Part shown: one piece after another, positions 9,327-17,955 of the stretch | Layout: every line of letters starts with the position of its first letter | Position numbering within the stretch: the stretch's first letter is position 1 | NCBI RefSeq assembly: GCF_021018745.1 | Contig: NZ_CP063845.1 | Coordinates: 1,798,001-1,862,000, forward strand | Direction of reading: 5' to 3' | Length of the DNA: 64,000 nucleotides | Origin: Gloeobacter morelensis MG652769 | GTDB taxonomy: Bacteria; Cyanobacteriota; Cyanobacteriia; Gloeobacterales; Gloeobacteraceae | Notes under the pieces: model-generated | What the model was told of the DNA's origin: nothing | The model's database searches: none | Seen by the model: only the letters and a program-made list of their open reading frames with translations | Program-made: the position numbers and the translations under genes

Positions 9327-9444
9327 CTATCTATTTTCGCCCGGCCGGTTGTTGGTGTCACCCGCGGGCGGAGCGCGCAACTTTTTTGAGGTCAGACTGT
9401 GGGGGCCAATCTCGTCGGTTCGGGGCAGCATGCTCGCCTTTGCG

Positions 9445-10755
9445 CTAGCAATCGAGGGTATGTTCCAGTTCCCAAGGAGTGACACGGGCGCAGTAATCCT
9501 GCCATTCGCGGTGTTTGAGCTTCAAGTAAGACGCGACAAAATCCGCACCCATCGCTTCGGACAAAACGGTGTCGCTCTCCAGGGCGCGCAGGGCGTCGAG
9601 CAGGTTGGCTGGCAGGGGTTTGGCACTCTGCGGGGGCAGAGGGTTGGTGTAGCTGTTGTTGTCGCGGCGCGGGCCGGCATCGCGCTGGTGGGCGATGCCG
9701 TCGAGACCTGCGGCGGTGAGGGCGGCGGGCAGCAAGTAGGGGTTGGCCGCTCCGTCGGCCAGGCGCAACTCGAAGCGGCCCGGTTCGGGGATGCGGATGG
9801 CGTGGGTGCGGTTGTTGCCGCTGTAGCTGATGGTGTTGGGCGACCAGGTGGCGCCGGAGGTGGTAATGGGAGCGTTGATGCGTTTGTAGGAATTGACGGT
9901 CGGATTGGCAAAGGCGCACAGCGCCTTTGCCGAATGCTGTACACCGCCGATAAAGTGATAGGCCAGGGGCGAGAGGCCCAGTTCTCCCCGAGGATCGTCG
10001 AAGCGATTGACCTTGCCCTCGCTGTCCCAGACCGAGAGGTGGGTATGGCAGCCGTTGCCGGTGAGGTGCATAAACGGTTTGGGCATAAAGGTGGCCCGCA
10101 GGCCGTGCTTCTCGGCAACGGTTTTCACCATGTACTTGAAAAAGGCGTGGCGATCGGCGGTCACCAGCGCGTCGGCGTAGGTCCAGTTCATCTCGAACTG
10201 GCCGTTGGCATCCTCGTGGTCGTTCTGATAGGCACCCCACCCAAGGGCGTTCATGGCGTCGCAAATTTCCGAGATCACCGTATAGCGGCGCATCAGCGCC
10301 TGCTGGTCGTAGCAGGGTTTGCTCTGAACATCGCGGGAGTCGGCAATCTGAACCGCGTCCGCCGCCAGCAGAAAATACTCGCACTCGACGCCCGTCCGGA
10401 CGCGATAACCCAGCTCCAGGGCCAGTTTCAGCACCCGCTTGAGCACCAGCCTCGGAGTCTGGGCGATCGCCGTGCCTTCGGGGGTCAATAGGTCCGCCGG
10501 CATCCAGGCCACCTCCGGCTGCCAGGGCAGTTGGAACACCGAGCCTGGGTCGGGATGGGCGAACATGTCCGGGTCGGCGGGGCTCATGTCCATCCAGGCG
10601 GCGAAGCCCGCGAACCCCGCACCGCTGGCGGCCATCGCGTCGATCGCCTGGGTCGGCACGAGTTTGGCCCGTTGGGTACCGAACAAGTCGGTAAAAGAGA
10701 TCAAAAAGTACCGGATGCCCTTTGCGCGGGCAAGCTCTGAAAGTGGAACGGTCAT
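9445..10755 (-). CDS. Type III glutamine synthetase-like ligase (GlnT family)
   Basis: A 436-residue glutamine synthetase superfamily enzyme that most resembles the GlnT/TIGR03105 group rather than the dodecameric GlnA used for ammonia assimilation. Catalytic landmarks are present: VECEYFLL and GQFEMNW (metal-binding Glu residues), NGCHTHLSVW (NGxGxH-like loop), and RIPEPGRFELRLADGAANPYL (Arg and Glu of the glutamate site). GlnT-type enzymes can ligate ammonia or amines to glutamate. ATG 10755 follows a GAGGG ribosome site. The start is 8 bases after the stop of the upstream hydrolase gene, so it is the third gene of an operon with a desaturase and a MetX-like hydrolase. The amine acceptor is unknown. 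Confidence 0.8.
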   Translation of the reverse strand: MTVPLSELARAKGIRYFLISFTDLFGTQRAKLVPTQAIDAMAASGAGFAGFAAWMDMSPADPDMFAHPDPGSVFQLPWQPEVAWMPADLLTPEGTAIAQTPRLVLKRVLKLALELGYRVRTGVECEYFLLAADAVQIADSRDVQSKPCYDQQALMRRYTVISEICDAMNALGWGAYQNDHEDANGQFEMNWTYADALVTADRHAFFKYMVKTVAEKHGLRATFMPKPFMHLTGNGCHTHLSVWDSEGKVNRFDDPRGELGLSPLAYHFIGGVQHSAKALCAFANPTVNSYKRINAPITTSGATWSPNTISYSGNNRTHAIRIPEPGRFELRLADGAANPYLLPAALTAAGLDGIAHQRDAGPRRDNNSYTNPLPPQSAKPLPANLLDALRALESDTVLSEAMGADFVASYLKLKHREWQDYCARVTPWELEHTLDC

Positions 10756-10763
10756 GGCGGCCC

Positions 10764-11789
10764 TCACAGCGCAGGTCGATCGAGCAGTTCCCGAACGGCG
10801 GCACGGATAAAGGCGGCGTCTTCGGGATTTTGATAGGGATTGCCGGCGCGGTGGCCCCAGATCGAGGGGATGGGCCGGTACTCGGCATCGGGGATGCGTG
10901 CTGCCTCCGCTGCACAATCTTCGGGTGTGAAGTACAGGTCCGTGGCACCGGGCATCACGAGCGTGCGCGCCCGGATCGCAGCAAGGGCCCCCCAGTAGTC
11001 GCCCCGGTAAATCGGGTTATCGCCCACATCGCAGCGCAGCCAGGTGTCGATCATCGCTATCAAGTCGTGCGGGTTGCGCTTGCGGTAGTTTGCTTCCCAG
11101 CCGCGCTGCAAATAGTCCTCAAGCGAGTCGTAGCCAAGTTTGTAGTAAAGCCCTTCGCGATAGAACGCCTGGGAGGCTGCCCAGCTGGCATAGATGCGGG
11201 CAAAGGCGCGGTAGCCGCGCTCGGGTATGCCGTCAAATCCGCTTCCCGTCCAGGCCGGATCAGCAGTCAGTGCTGCGCGCAGGCTTTCCAGGAAGACCCG
11301 GTTGTGATCGGTGGTGCGAGCCGTGCCGCACAAGGCGGCAATCCGCTCGACGCGCTCGGGGTAGAGCGCCCCCCAGTGGTAAGCCTGCTGGGCGCCCATC
11401 GACCAGCCGTAGACCATCGCCAGCCGCTCGATACCAAAAACCTCGTTCAATAACCTTTCTTGGGCGCGGACATTGTCGAAGTGGGTAAACCAAAATCGTT
11501 GTTCGGCCAGGGCGCAGGCCTCGCAGTTGCTGGGCGATGTGGATAGCCCATTGCCGAACATATTGACTGCGATCACGAAGTAGCGCCGCGGGTCGAGGAT
11601 GCCGTCGGGCTGGATGAGCCAGTCGATGTCGGTGTGCCGCGCGCCGTAGGAGGTGGGGTAGAGAACGGCGTTGTCGCGCCCGCGCGCCAGTTCGCCGTGG
11701 GTCTGGTAGACCAGTTGGGCGCGGGTGAGCACCGTTCCGCACTGCAGAGCAAAGTTTTCGAGGGCAAAAGCGTCGGCGGAGCGGGTCAT
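10764..11789 (-). CDS. MetX-like alpha/beta hydrolase (homoserine acetyltransferase family)
   Basis: A 341-residue alpha/beta hydrolase of the MetX/homoserine O-acetyltransferase superfamily. The nucleophile elbow is GWSMGAQQA with Ser130; the acid is Asp in PGATDLYF and the base is His in IWGHRAGNP, giving a complete triad. YPTSYGA, MFGNGLSTSPSN and the long lid helices match this family. True MetX proteins carry different acyl-homoserine residues, so the acyl group and acceptor are uncertain. The start codon overlaps the stop of the upstream desaturase gene as ATGA, which implies translational coupling, and the GlnT-like gene follows 8 bases later. The three products probably act on one pathway, but that pathway is unknown. 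Confidence 0.8.
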   Translation of the reverse strand: MTRSADAFALENFALQCGTVLTRAQLVYQTHGELARGRDNAVLYPTSYGARHTDIDWLIQPDGILDPRRYFVIAVNMFGNGLSTSPSNCEACALAEQRFWFTHFDNVRAQERLLNEVFGIERLAMVYGWSMGAQQAYHWGALYPERVERIAALCGTARTTDHNRVFLESLRAALTADPAWTGSGFDGIPERGYRAFARIYASWAASQAFYREGLYYKLGYDSLEDYLQRGWEANYRKRNPHDLIAMIDTWLRCDVGDNPIYRGDYWGALAAIRARTLVMPGATDLYFTPEDCAAEAARIPDAEYRPIPSIWGHRAGNPYQNPEDAAFIRAAVRELLDRPAL

Positions 11790-12754
11790 CCGAGCCCGGC
11801 GACGATGTCGCGGTTGACTTTGAGATAACCCGCCGCGAGGTGGGCGAAGTGGGGGCGCAGCTTGTGGTGGGCAGCGGGCAGGGCGTGAAACGGGATCGAG
11901 GCGTGCAGGTGGTGCTCGGTGTGGAAGGGCATGTTCCACATCAAAAAACGCACCGGCCAGGTGGTGAGGGTGGTGCGGGTGTTGGTGAGCGGGTTGTCGT
12001 CGCTGCTGCAGCCGGTGTGCTCCGCCAGCAGGATCGCCCGCAAAATCGGCTGACCGACCGCAAGGGGTAAAAGCCAGTAAAGCCAAAACCAGGGCTGACC
12101 CGCTGCGAGCGAAAGCGCAATCGCCCCGGCATAAACGAGCAGTTGCAGCCGCACCGAGCGGATCACCCCGGCGCGGGCAGTCTCAGGAATAAACGGGCAA
12201 TTGTCCAGGCGGCCCGCCGCCACCCGAAAGTGCCCGCGCAATTTGCCCACCCACCAACTGAGACCACTGATTTCGACGAGGTATTCGCCCAGGTGGGTGG
12301 GCTTCGGATCGTCCAGTTCGGGATCTTTGCCGGGAATCTGGGTATAGCGGTGGTGCCACTTGTGGTAGCGGCGATAGAAGGTGCTGTTGTAAAAAGACAG
12401 CAATCCGGCAAACCAGGCGACGGCGTCGTTGGTGCGGTTGCTCGCAAAAGCTGTGCGGTGGACGCACTCGTGCAGCGGCGCGAACATCGAAGCGAGCCCG
12501 AACCCATACACCACCAGAGCCGGCACCGCCACAGGCCAGTGGCCGATCTGGCTCGCCCAGAGCCAGCCGCTCACCCCCAGCACCGCCAGATGCCCGAACA
12601 GTTGCCCCCAGCCCTTGCTGTCGCGGCGGGCGCTAAGAGCGCCCAGATCCTGGGCCGACAGAAGCCGATCGGCCCTGAAGCCGCCGGAAGCGGTCCGGCC
12701 CGCAAGTTCCGGTTTCCCTGCCGTTCTACTTATGAAGTCGTCATCGCTTGACAT
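11786..12754 (-). CDS. Fatty acid desaturase family membrane di-iron protein
   Basis: A 322-residue membrane-bound desaturase or hydroxylase. Three histidine boxes bind the di-iron centre: HECVH, HKWHH and HTEHH, placed between hydrophobic pairs (LAVLGVSGWLWAS, VPALVVYGFGLASMF and LYWLLPLAVGQPILRAILL). The order and spacing fit acyl-lipid desaturases; carotenoid ketolases of the CrtW type share similar boxes and cannot be excluded. ATG 12754 has GAGGG five bases upstream, whereas the ATG 21 bases earlier lacks one. It is the first gene of an operon, overlapping the next start by four bases. The gene to the right, a CadD-type transporter, is divergent. Confidence 0.85.
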   Translation of the reverse strand: MSSDDDFISRTAGKPELAGRTASGGFRADRLLSAQDLGALSARRDSKGWGQLFGHLAVLGVSGWLWASQIGHWPVAVPALVVYGFGLASMFAPLHECVHRTAFASNRTNDAVAWFAGLLSFYNSTFYRRYHKWHHRYTQIPGKDPELDDPKPTHLGEYLVEISGLSWWVGKLRGHFRVAAGRLDNCPFIPETARAGVIRSVRLQLLVYAGAIALSLAAGQPWFWLYWLLPLAVGQPILRAILLAEHTGCSSDDNPLTNTRTTLTTWPVRFLMWNMPFHTEHHLHASIPFHALPAAHHKLRPHFAHLAAGYLKVNRDIVAGLG

Positions 12755-13002
12755 CGCACCCTCAGGTCCAACCACCGAGCTTCACGCAGCCTTGTGGCCC
12801 TTCGTACTGGTATACGATTGCGATTCGCGCAGTTTTGTAGCCGGGACTACGATCTTGTCGCCGGCAGGGCAAAGGCTTGGGTCGCTCGCGCCGCCGCCGG
12901 CGGTGGCGGCTGACCGGTGGTGTCGTCGGGGCGGTACACTGAGCAAGTCATCAAGGTGCAACCGCATCACTTGTCCCCGGCAAAAGCCACGGGAGGTTCA
13001 AC

Positions 13003-13605
13003 TTGCCCCAGCAGGAAGTTCTGCTGACCGTTGCCCTGGCGGGCACCGCTTTCGTGTCCACCAGCACCGACAATTTTTTGTTGCTGATTGGCTTTTTTGC
13101 TCAGCCGGGCTGTTCCCGGACCCAGGTGATCGCCGGGTATCTGGCGGCGGTCGCCGGTGTGCTGATGGCCGCCAAGGGTTTGTCCTTGGTTTCGGAGCTG
13201 GCCGTCGCCAACTACCTCGGCTGGCTGGGAATGGTTCCTTTGGGATTGGGCATCTACCAGTTCACGCAAATTTTTCGCAAACCGGCCGCTGACGCTGGGG
13301 TGGCTCCGGCGCCGGATGGCCGGGCAAAATGGCCGGCTGTCGGACTGGTGATGCTGGCCAACAGCGGCGACACCCTCGCCGTCCTCACCGCCTTTTTGGC
13401 AGACACCCAACCCGAACTGGACTGGATTGTGATTCTGACCGTGCTCGCGGTGGCCGCCGCGGGGGGTGGACTGGCGATGCGCCTGGTGGCGATCGATTTT
13501 TTGCAACCGCTCTTCGCTGCCTTTTCCCGCTTTGTTTTGCCCTTTTTGTTGATGGGAATCGGCGTCTATATTCTACTCAATTCGCCCACCGATACTCTAG
13601 CCTAG
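13003..13605 (+). CDS. Cadmium resistance transporter family protein (CadD-like)
   Basis: A 200-residue protein with five to six membrane segments matching the CadD/PF03596 family. The N-terminal signature TAFVSTSTDNFLLLIGFF and the repeat-like ANSGDTLAVLTAFLAD around residue 115 are typical, with acidic and polar residues inside the membrane. Family members export cadmium or related cations in Gram-positive bacteria; cyanobacterial substrates are unproven. The start codon is TTG at 13003, supported by GGGAGG seven bases upstream; no ATG or GTG in frame gives the N-terminal signature. It is divergent from the desaturase operon across about 250 bases in which no clear promoter was found. Confidence 0.75.
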   Translation: MPQQEVLLTVALAGTAFVSTSTDNFLLLIGFFAQPGCSRTQVIAGYLAAVAGVLMAAKGLSLVSELAVANYLGWLGMVPLGLGIYQFTQIFRKPAADAGVAPAPDGRAKWPAVGLVMLANSGDTLAVLTAFLADTQPELDWIVILTVLAVAAAGGGLAMRLVAIDFLQPLFAAFSRFVLPFLLMGIGVYILLNSPTDTLA

Positions 13606-13775
13606 AACCCGCAAAATACTGGACAACCGGTGCACGCAGAGCAAGTATCTGAAGGGATAGATGGTCGCAGCTATTTTTGATAGATACACCGGCGTCTTTC
13701 TTCTAACCCTGGGGGGACGGTCCCACCTGCTGTTCTCCCTACGCTGGGGGTAACCGTAGAGCTCAGGAAATCAAC

Positions 13776-14534
13776 GTGAACGAGAATAACAACGCCGAAG
13801 TCAACGTAGATCGGGTATTTAGCGAAGGACAGGAACTTCTGAATCCGGGCGGCAGCGGTTCTGCGCAGGGGGAGGCTTTCGCACAACAAAGCGGCGAAGT
13901 TGCGCACGCTTACGAGCAGCGCCAAGTGCCCACAAATACGACAGAATCCAGCTCACAAAAAGTGTTTCACGAAGACGAATCGCAGAGCGAAAATCGCTAC
14001 GAGATTTCTGGTGAACGCATCTCTGAGATCGTCGATAAAACACTGGAAAGTCAGACCCCTGGAGAGGTCCGCAGTGAGGGTGTCAGCGAGGCTTTAACCC
14101 AGTTCAACGGCCTTGACGTCGACAGCAAACTGGCTATTTTGTACTACCTGTACGAAGGGATGGGTGACTCGGTGACCCCGGCCGCTCCCGAAGCTGCAAA
14201 TGTTGTGCAGATCCAGGGATTTTTTGACCAATTCGACACCCTGCCCATGGGCGACGCCCAGCTCGAGGCCATGCGGGCGCTCGTGCGCGGCGAAGACAAC
14301 CATTTGGGCCGCGAGTACGGCAAGCACACCGAGAACAACAAACTCTTCATCTGGTTTTTGCTGGCCGAGCGCATGGGCAAGGACGTCATCGGCATTCCCG
14401 AGGGCTACCGGTTGTCCGATGCGGCTCAGCAGAGCCTGGAGGGCATCAAGGAGCTTGACTTCGAGCAGCAGATCACTGTTCTGCGCGATGTGGCTTACGC
14501 CATGGGCACCAAGTCGGGCGAATTCGCACGATAA
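13776..14534 (+). CDS. Orange carotenoid protein N-terminal domain homologue with long N-terminal extension
   Basis: This 252-residue protein ends in a helical domain (about 105-245) that resembles the carotenoid-binding N-terminal domain of OCP and the helical carotenoid proteins. Landmarks are LAILYYLYEGMG (119-130), VTPAAPEAANV, NNKLFIWFLLAERMG (188-201), IPEGYRLS and QQITVLRDVAYAMG (231-244). By eye, Tyr126, Trp193 and Arg237 align with OCP Tyr44, Trp110 and Arg155, while OCP Trp41 is replaced by Tyr123. There is no C-terminal regulatory domain. The first 105 residues are a polar Asn/Gln/Ser/Glu-rich tail not found in typical helical carotenoid proteins. The start is GTG with AGGA upstream, and a strong terminator follows, so it is monocistronic. 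Carotenoid binding is inferred, not shown. Confidence 0.72.
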   Translation: MNENNNAEVNVDRVFSEGQELLNPGGSGSAQGEAFAQQSGEVAHAYEQRQVPTNTTESSSQKVFHEDESQSENRYEISGERISEIVDKTLESQTPGEVRSEGVSEALTQFNGLDVDSKLAILYYLYEGMGDSVTPAAPEAANVVQIQGFFDQFDTLPMGDAQLEAMRALVRGEDNHLGREYGKHTENNKLFIWFLLAERMGKDVIGIPEGYRLSDAAQQSLEGIKELDFEQQITVLRDVAYAMGTKSGEFAR

Positions 14535-14549
14535 ATCAAGCCACTCGAC

Positions 14550-14577
14550 AGCCGGGAGCCGCCTCCCGGCTTTTTTT
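14550..14577 (+). terminator. Rho-independent terminator
   Basis: A perfect 9-base-pair stem, AGCCGGGAG with CTCCCGGCT, closes a 4-base loop and runs straight into seven Ts. It begins 16 bases after the stop of the carotenoid-domain gene. This is the strongest terminator in the window. Confidence 0.92.
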
Positions 14578-14719
14578 GCGTGTACAGCACAGGCGAGTTG
14601 CCCTTACTGTTGTCACCGCCAGGAAAACTGCCGCCGCGACCCCCCCTGCCCCCGCGGATCGATGCCGGATGGATAGCTTGGTAGTGTTGGTATGCGCTTC
14701 GGCCCAAAGGAGGTGGCGG

Positions 14720-15118
14720 ATGGAGCCCTTTGAACTTCTGGAACTGGCTCTCGGCACGACCGTCACTATCGCAAAATTTTGCCTGGAAATCATCTCGGTT
14801 TTTTGCGTGATCGCGGGCATGATCAAAACGGCCCAACTGGCCTTTGAGTTGAATCGCAGCCGCGACACCCCCTTTCCATTCAATCAAATCCGTCTACGCT
14901 TCGGTGCCTGGCTGGCCCTGGCCCTCGAATTTCAGCTGGGAGCGGACATCCTGGCGACGACCGTCGCTCCGACTGTAGAAGAGCTTGGAAAACTGGCCCT
15001 GATCGCGGTGATACGTACTTTTCTGAATTTCTTTCTTGGCAAAGAGCTGCGAACCGAAATGGAGCTGCAAAAAGAAAAAATAGAAGTCGCCAAAGCAGGC
15101 AAACTGTTCGAGGAATAA
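14720..15118 (+). CDS. DUF1622 membrane protein
   Basis: A 132-residue membrane protein of the DUF1622 family. It has an N-terminal helix (VTIAKFCLEIISVFCVIAGM), then RLRFGAWLALALEFQLGADILATTV, which is the family signature, then LGKLALIAVIRTFLNFFLGKEL and a charged C-terminal tail. About three membrane spans are expected. No function is known for the family. The ATG at 14720 is fixed by an AAAGGAGG ribosome site at ideal spacing, so the longer open frame upstream is not coding. The preceding terminator shows it has its own promoter, which must lie in the 140 bases before it. Confidence 0.8.
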   Translation: MEPFELLELALGTTVTIAKFCLEIISVFCVIAGMIKTAQLAFELNRSRDTPFPFNQIRLRFGAWLALALEFQLGADILATTVAPTVEELGKLALIAVIRTFLNFFLGKELRTEMELQKEKIEVAKAGKLFEE

Positions 15119-15349
15119 CCTTCACAAAGCATCTAGAAAGTCGCTGTCGCTGTTGCCGTTTCGCTTGGGACGCGACCTGTTTGAGAACGGTGTCCGTGTA
15201 ACTGTTTGTGAATGCGACTTTTCAGCCCCACCTTCAAAGGATGACAGCGCAGCTCAAAACTCCGGCTGGACAGCCATCCCAGCCATCTGTAGGTAGATCG
15301 AAAAGGCTAGACTCGATTATGAGCAACGGACCGTTTCAGGGGAAAGCGT

Positions 15350-16054
15350 ATGATTGACTTGCACTACTGGCCGACGCCCAACGGGCACAAGATCACCATT
15401 TTTCTAGAGGAGGCGGGCCTGGAGTACCGGATTGTGCCGGTCAATATCGGCGCCGGGGATCAGTTCAAGCCCGCATTTTTGCAGATCGCTCCCAACAACC
15501 GCATGCCCGCCATCGTCGACAGCGAACCCGGTGATGGCGGCGAACCGGTTTCGGTTTTTGAGTCGGGGGCGATTTTGCTCTACCTGGCCGAGAAGACCGG
15601 CCAATTCTTGCCTGCGGATCTGCGTGGGCGCAAGATGGCCCTGGAGTGGTTGTTCTGGCAAATGGGCGGGCTTGGGCCGATGGCAGGGCAGAACCACCAC
15701 TTCGGGGTCTACGCTCCTGAGAAGCTTCCCTACGCCATCGAGCGCTACGTCAAAGAAACTAACCGCCTCTACGGCGTCCTCGACCGGCGCCTTGCCGGAC
15801 GCGACTATCTGGCAGGCGACTATTCGATCGCCGATATGGCCTGCTACCCCTGGGTCGTGCCCTACGAGCGTCAACAGCAAAACCTTGAAGACTTTCCCAA
15901 CCTCAAGCGCTGGTTCACCCGCATCGGCGGCCGCCCCGCGGTGGTGCGTGCCTACGACCAGGGAAAAGCGTTTGCCACCCAGCCCACCGTTACCGAGGAA
16001 AGCCGCAGGATTCTCTTCGGTCAGACTGCCAGTAGCGTCGCGCCGCAGACATGA
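15350..16054 (+). CDS. Glutathione S-transferase family protein (YfcG/Ure2-like)
   Basis: A 234-residue cytosolic GST. The N-terminal thioredoxin-like domain opens with LHYWPTPNGHKITIFLEEAG; the TPNGHK motif is that of the Asn-dependent YfcG/YghU/Ure2 group, which act as glutathione-linked disulfide or peroxide reductases. NNRMPAIVD supplies the cis-Pro and FESGAILLYLAEK the glutathione gamma-Glu site. The C-terminal helical domain includes YSIADMACYPWV with the conserved Asp. Its stop lies one base from the end of the convergent Uma2 gene. The 230 bases upstream hold no other clear feature. Confidence 0.88.
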   Translation: MIDLHYWPTPNGHKITIFLEEAGLEYRIVPVNIGAGDQFKPAFLQIAPNNRMPAIVDSEPGDGGEPVSVFESGAILLYLAEKTGQFLPADLRGRKMALEWLFWQMGGLGPMAGQNHHFGVYAPEKLPYAIERYVKETNRLYGVLDRRLAGRDYLAGDYSIADMACYPWVVPYERQQQNLEDFPNLKRWFTRIGGRPAVVRAYDQGKAFATQPTVTEESRRILFGQTASSVAPQT

Positions 16055-16055
16055 T

Positions 16056-16586
16056 TTAGAGGGCGGCGAGCTGCATTTCCCAGCCGGGCAAGACCTCCGG
16101 CAGGCTCAGCACCTGGCCGAAGCCCAGGGTGATCACCTGGCCCTTGCGAAAGACGCTGATCGTCGCTCCCCAGTTCTCGACCAGCAGACCCACCTGGGCA
16201 CCCCGCTCCAGCCAGCGCAGAATTTGCCTTTCGAGCAGTTCGCGTTGGCCGGGGGCGGTGGCGACCCGGACCACCAGATCCGGCACCACCGGAAAGACGC
16301 GGTAGGGCTTGCTGCGCAGGCGCTCACGGGCAAAAAACGCCAGATCCGGCACCTGCAAATCGCTCGCACCCAGTTTGCGCAACGCCTCCGAACCGAGCAC
16401 CAGCCCCAATCCCATAGGCTCCACCCAGTTGAGCAACTTCTGCTGCAACCGGGAGACCACCTTGAGGGCTGCACTCTGCGCATCGGCCACCTGTGGATTG
16501 ACATTCTCCTCCAGTTCAGGGTGCCCCTTGGAGTTGCCGTTCGGGAGATCGCCTTCGTAATCCGCCGCCGTTGGGGAGGGAGTCAT
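16056..16586 (-). CDS. Uma2 family (DUF820) protein, short
   Basis: A 176-residue Uma2-like protein. The recognisable core is LGASDLQVPDLAFFARE, VPDLVVRVATAPGQRELLERQILRWLERGAQVGLLVENW and a final beta-rich segment. The usual Asp and Glu of the nuclease-like core are partly altered (LVVRV instead of LVVEV), so activity may be lost. The start is uncertain: ATG 16586 has a weak GAAGG, and an in-frame ATG lies 129 bases upstream, where the added residues look non-conserved. It is convergent with the GST gene. About 240 bases without a gene follow on its upstream side. Confidence 0.65.
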   Translation of the reverse strand: MTPSPTAADYEGDLPNGNSKGHPELEENVNPQVADAQSAALKVVSRLQQKLLNWVEPMGLGLVLGSEALRKLGASDLQVPDLAFFARERLRSKPYRVFPVVPDLVVRVATAPGQRELLERQILRWLERGAQVGLLVENWGATISVFRKGQVITLGFGQVLSLPEVLPGWEMQLAAL

Positions 16587-16823
16587 CGCCGCCGCCTTCG
16601 CTGTTTGCCGGGGGAAAAGCCGTGCCTCATCATGAGGGCTTGCAGATCCAGATACATCTACCTCTAGGCAGGAGTAGACGGCTTTATGCTGGCATTTTCT
16701 ACCCGTTACCGCCAATAGGCTCCCGCTTTTGCCAGGTCATGCCTGTCCGACGGCAGTGCCGTGCCTGCCACTGCCAACCGGCTCGACGAATAGCTTAAAT
16801 GGCATTAAGCGCTGGTTGCCGCG

Positions 16824-17951
16824 ATGACTCGATCTGCTACAGCTGCAAAGCGCCCTTCCGGGGGGCTGCCGCCCGGCCTGCTCATCCGCCTGAGCCGCTT
16901 CGTCTGGACGACGATCTGGCGCGCGATGATGGCCCGCCTTGCCCCCAGCGACCGGACAGGCGCCTACGTGCGCCCGGCCAGTCAGTTTCGCGCAGTCATC
17001 GGTGCGGACAGTCCTTATCCCCCGCAGGCAGGGCGCTACCGGCTCTACGTCGGCCTGGGCTGCCCCTGGGCGCACCGCACCCTGGTGGTGCGCGCCCTCA
17101 AAGGGTTGGAGGAAGCGATTGGCGTTTCGGTGGTTCAGCCTTCCCCGGAGGCGGGCGGCTGGATGCTGGAGCGGCCGGAGGAAGGCTGCTGTTCGCTTGC
17201 GCAACTGTATGCCCTGGCCCAGCCGGGTTACACCGGCCGGGCGACGGTGCCGGTGCTCTGGGACATCCGCACCCGCACGATCGTCAACAACGAAAGTGCC
17301 GAGATTATCGTTATGCTCAACGACGAATTCAACGATTTTGCCCGGCACCCGGATTTTGATCTCTATCCGGCCGAACTGCGCGCAACTATCGACCATTGGA
17401 ACGAAAAGACTTATCACGCGATCAACAACGGTGTCTACCGCTGCGGCTTCGCCCAAACCCAGAGCGCCTACGACCGGGCGGTCGAGGAGCTGTTCACCGC
17501 CCTCGATGCCCTCGATGTGGCCCTTGGAACCCGGCGCTATCTGTGTGGCGGGCGGGTCACCCTGGCGGATGTGCGGTTGTTTACGACGCTGTTTCGCTTC
17601 GACATCGCCTACTACGGCCTGTTCAAGTGCAACCGCCGCCGCCTCCGCGACTATCGCCACCTGGGGGCTTATCTGCGAGATCTTTACCAGCTGGCGGGCG
17701 TGGCGGGCACCTGCGACGCCGAGAGCGTCAAGCGCGATTACTACGGCAATCTCTTTCCCCTCAACCCCGGCGGCATCGTCCCCGCCGGTCCCGACCTGGC
17801 GAACTTGAACGAACCCCACGGCCGCGAGCAACTCGGCGCTCCTGCAGACGAGCTTGACGAAATCGGGCGGCGAACCGCTGCCCTACCGGTTCTGGACTCC
17901 CGCCCCCCCGAGCAAATCGTAGGTTACGACGAGCACGGGCTTCCCCTCTGA
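16824..17951 (+). CDS. Glutathionyl-hydroquinone reductase (Xi-class glutathione S-transferase)
   Basis: A 375-residue Xi-class GST. The defining motif GLGCPWAHRTL carries the catalytic Cys used to remove glutathione from glutathionyl-hydroquinones. VPVLWD gives the cis-Pro and IVNNESAEI the glutathione site. The C-terminal helical domain includes YRCGFAQTQSAYDRAVEELF and VTLADVRLFTTLFRFDIAYYGLFKCN, both typical of this class (YqjG, PcpF, ECM4). It probably recycles quinone adducts in the cytosol. The C-terminal 50 residues are Pro/Glu-rich and variable. It is convergent with the pcm gene, with stops 4 bases apart. Confidence 0.9.
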   Translation: MTRSATAAKRPSGGLPPGLLIRLSRFVWTTIWRAMMARLAPSDRTGAYVRPASQFRAVIGADSPYPPQAGRYRLYVGLGCPWAHRTLVVRALKGLEEAIGVSVVQPSPEAGGWMLERPEEGCCSLAQLYALAQPGYTGRATVPVLWDIRTRTIVNNESAEIIVMLNDEFNDFARHPDFDLYPAELRATIDHWNEKTYHAINNGVYRCGFAQTQSAYDRAVEELFTALDALDVALGTRRYLCGGRVTLADVRLFTTLFRFDIAYYGLFKCNRRRLRDYRHLGAYLRDLYQLAGVAGTCDAESVKRDYYGNLFPLNPGGIVPAGPDLANLNEPHGREQLGAPADELDEIGRRTAALPVLDSRPPEQIVGYDEHGLPL

Positions 17952-17955
17952 CGGC

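Noticed and set aside
9349-10491. Open frame of about 380 codons on the plus strand
   Set aside because: Antisense to the GlnT-like gene, Gly/Val-rich low-information sequence without homology signs.
12782-12970. Small open frame upstream of the desaturase operon
   Set aside because: No ribosome site, no family, basic and unordered composition; probably chance in the divergent gap.
13714-13724. Palindrome GGGACGGTCCC before the carotenoid-domain gene
   Set aside because: Single 11-base dyad without a second copy or a matching promoter; too short to call an operator.
16752-16775. Hairpin GGCAGTG/CACTGCC upstream of the glutathionyl-hydroquinone reductase gene
   Set aside because: 10-base loop, no T-run, no conserved riboswitch element; likely chance in GC-rich DNA.
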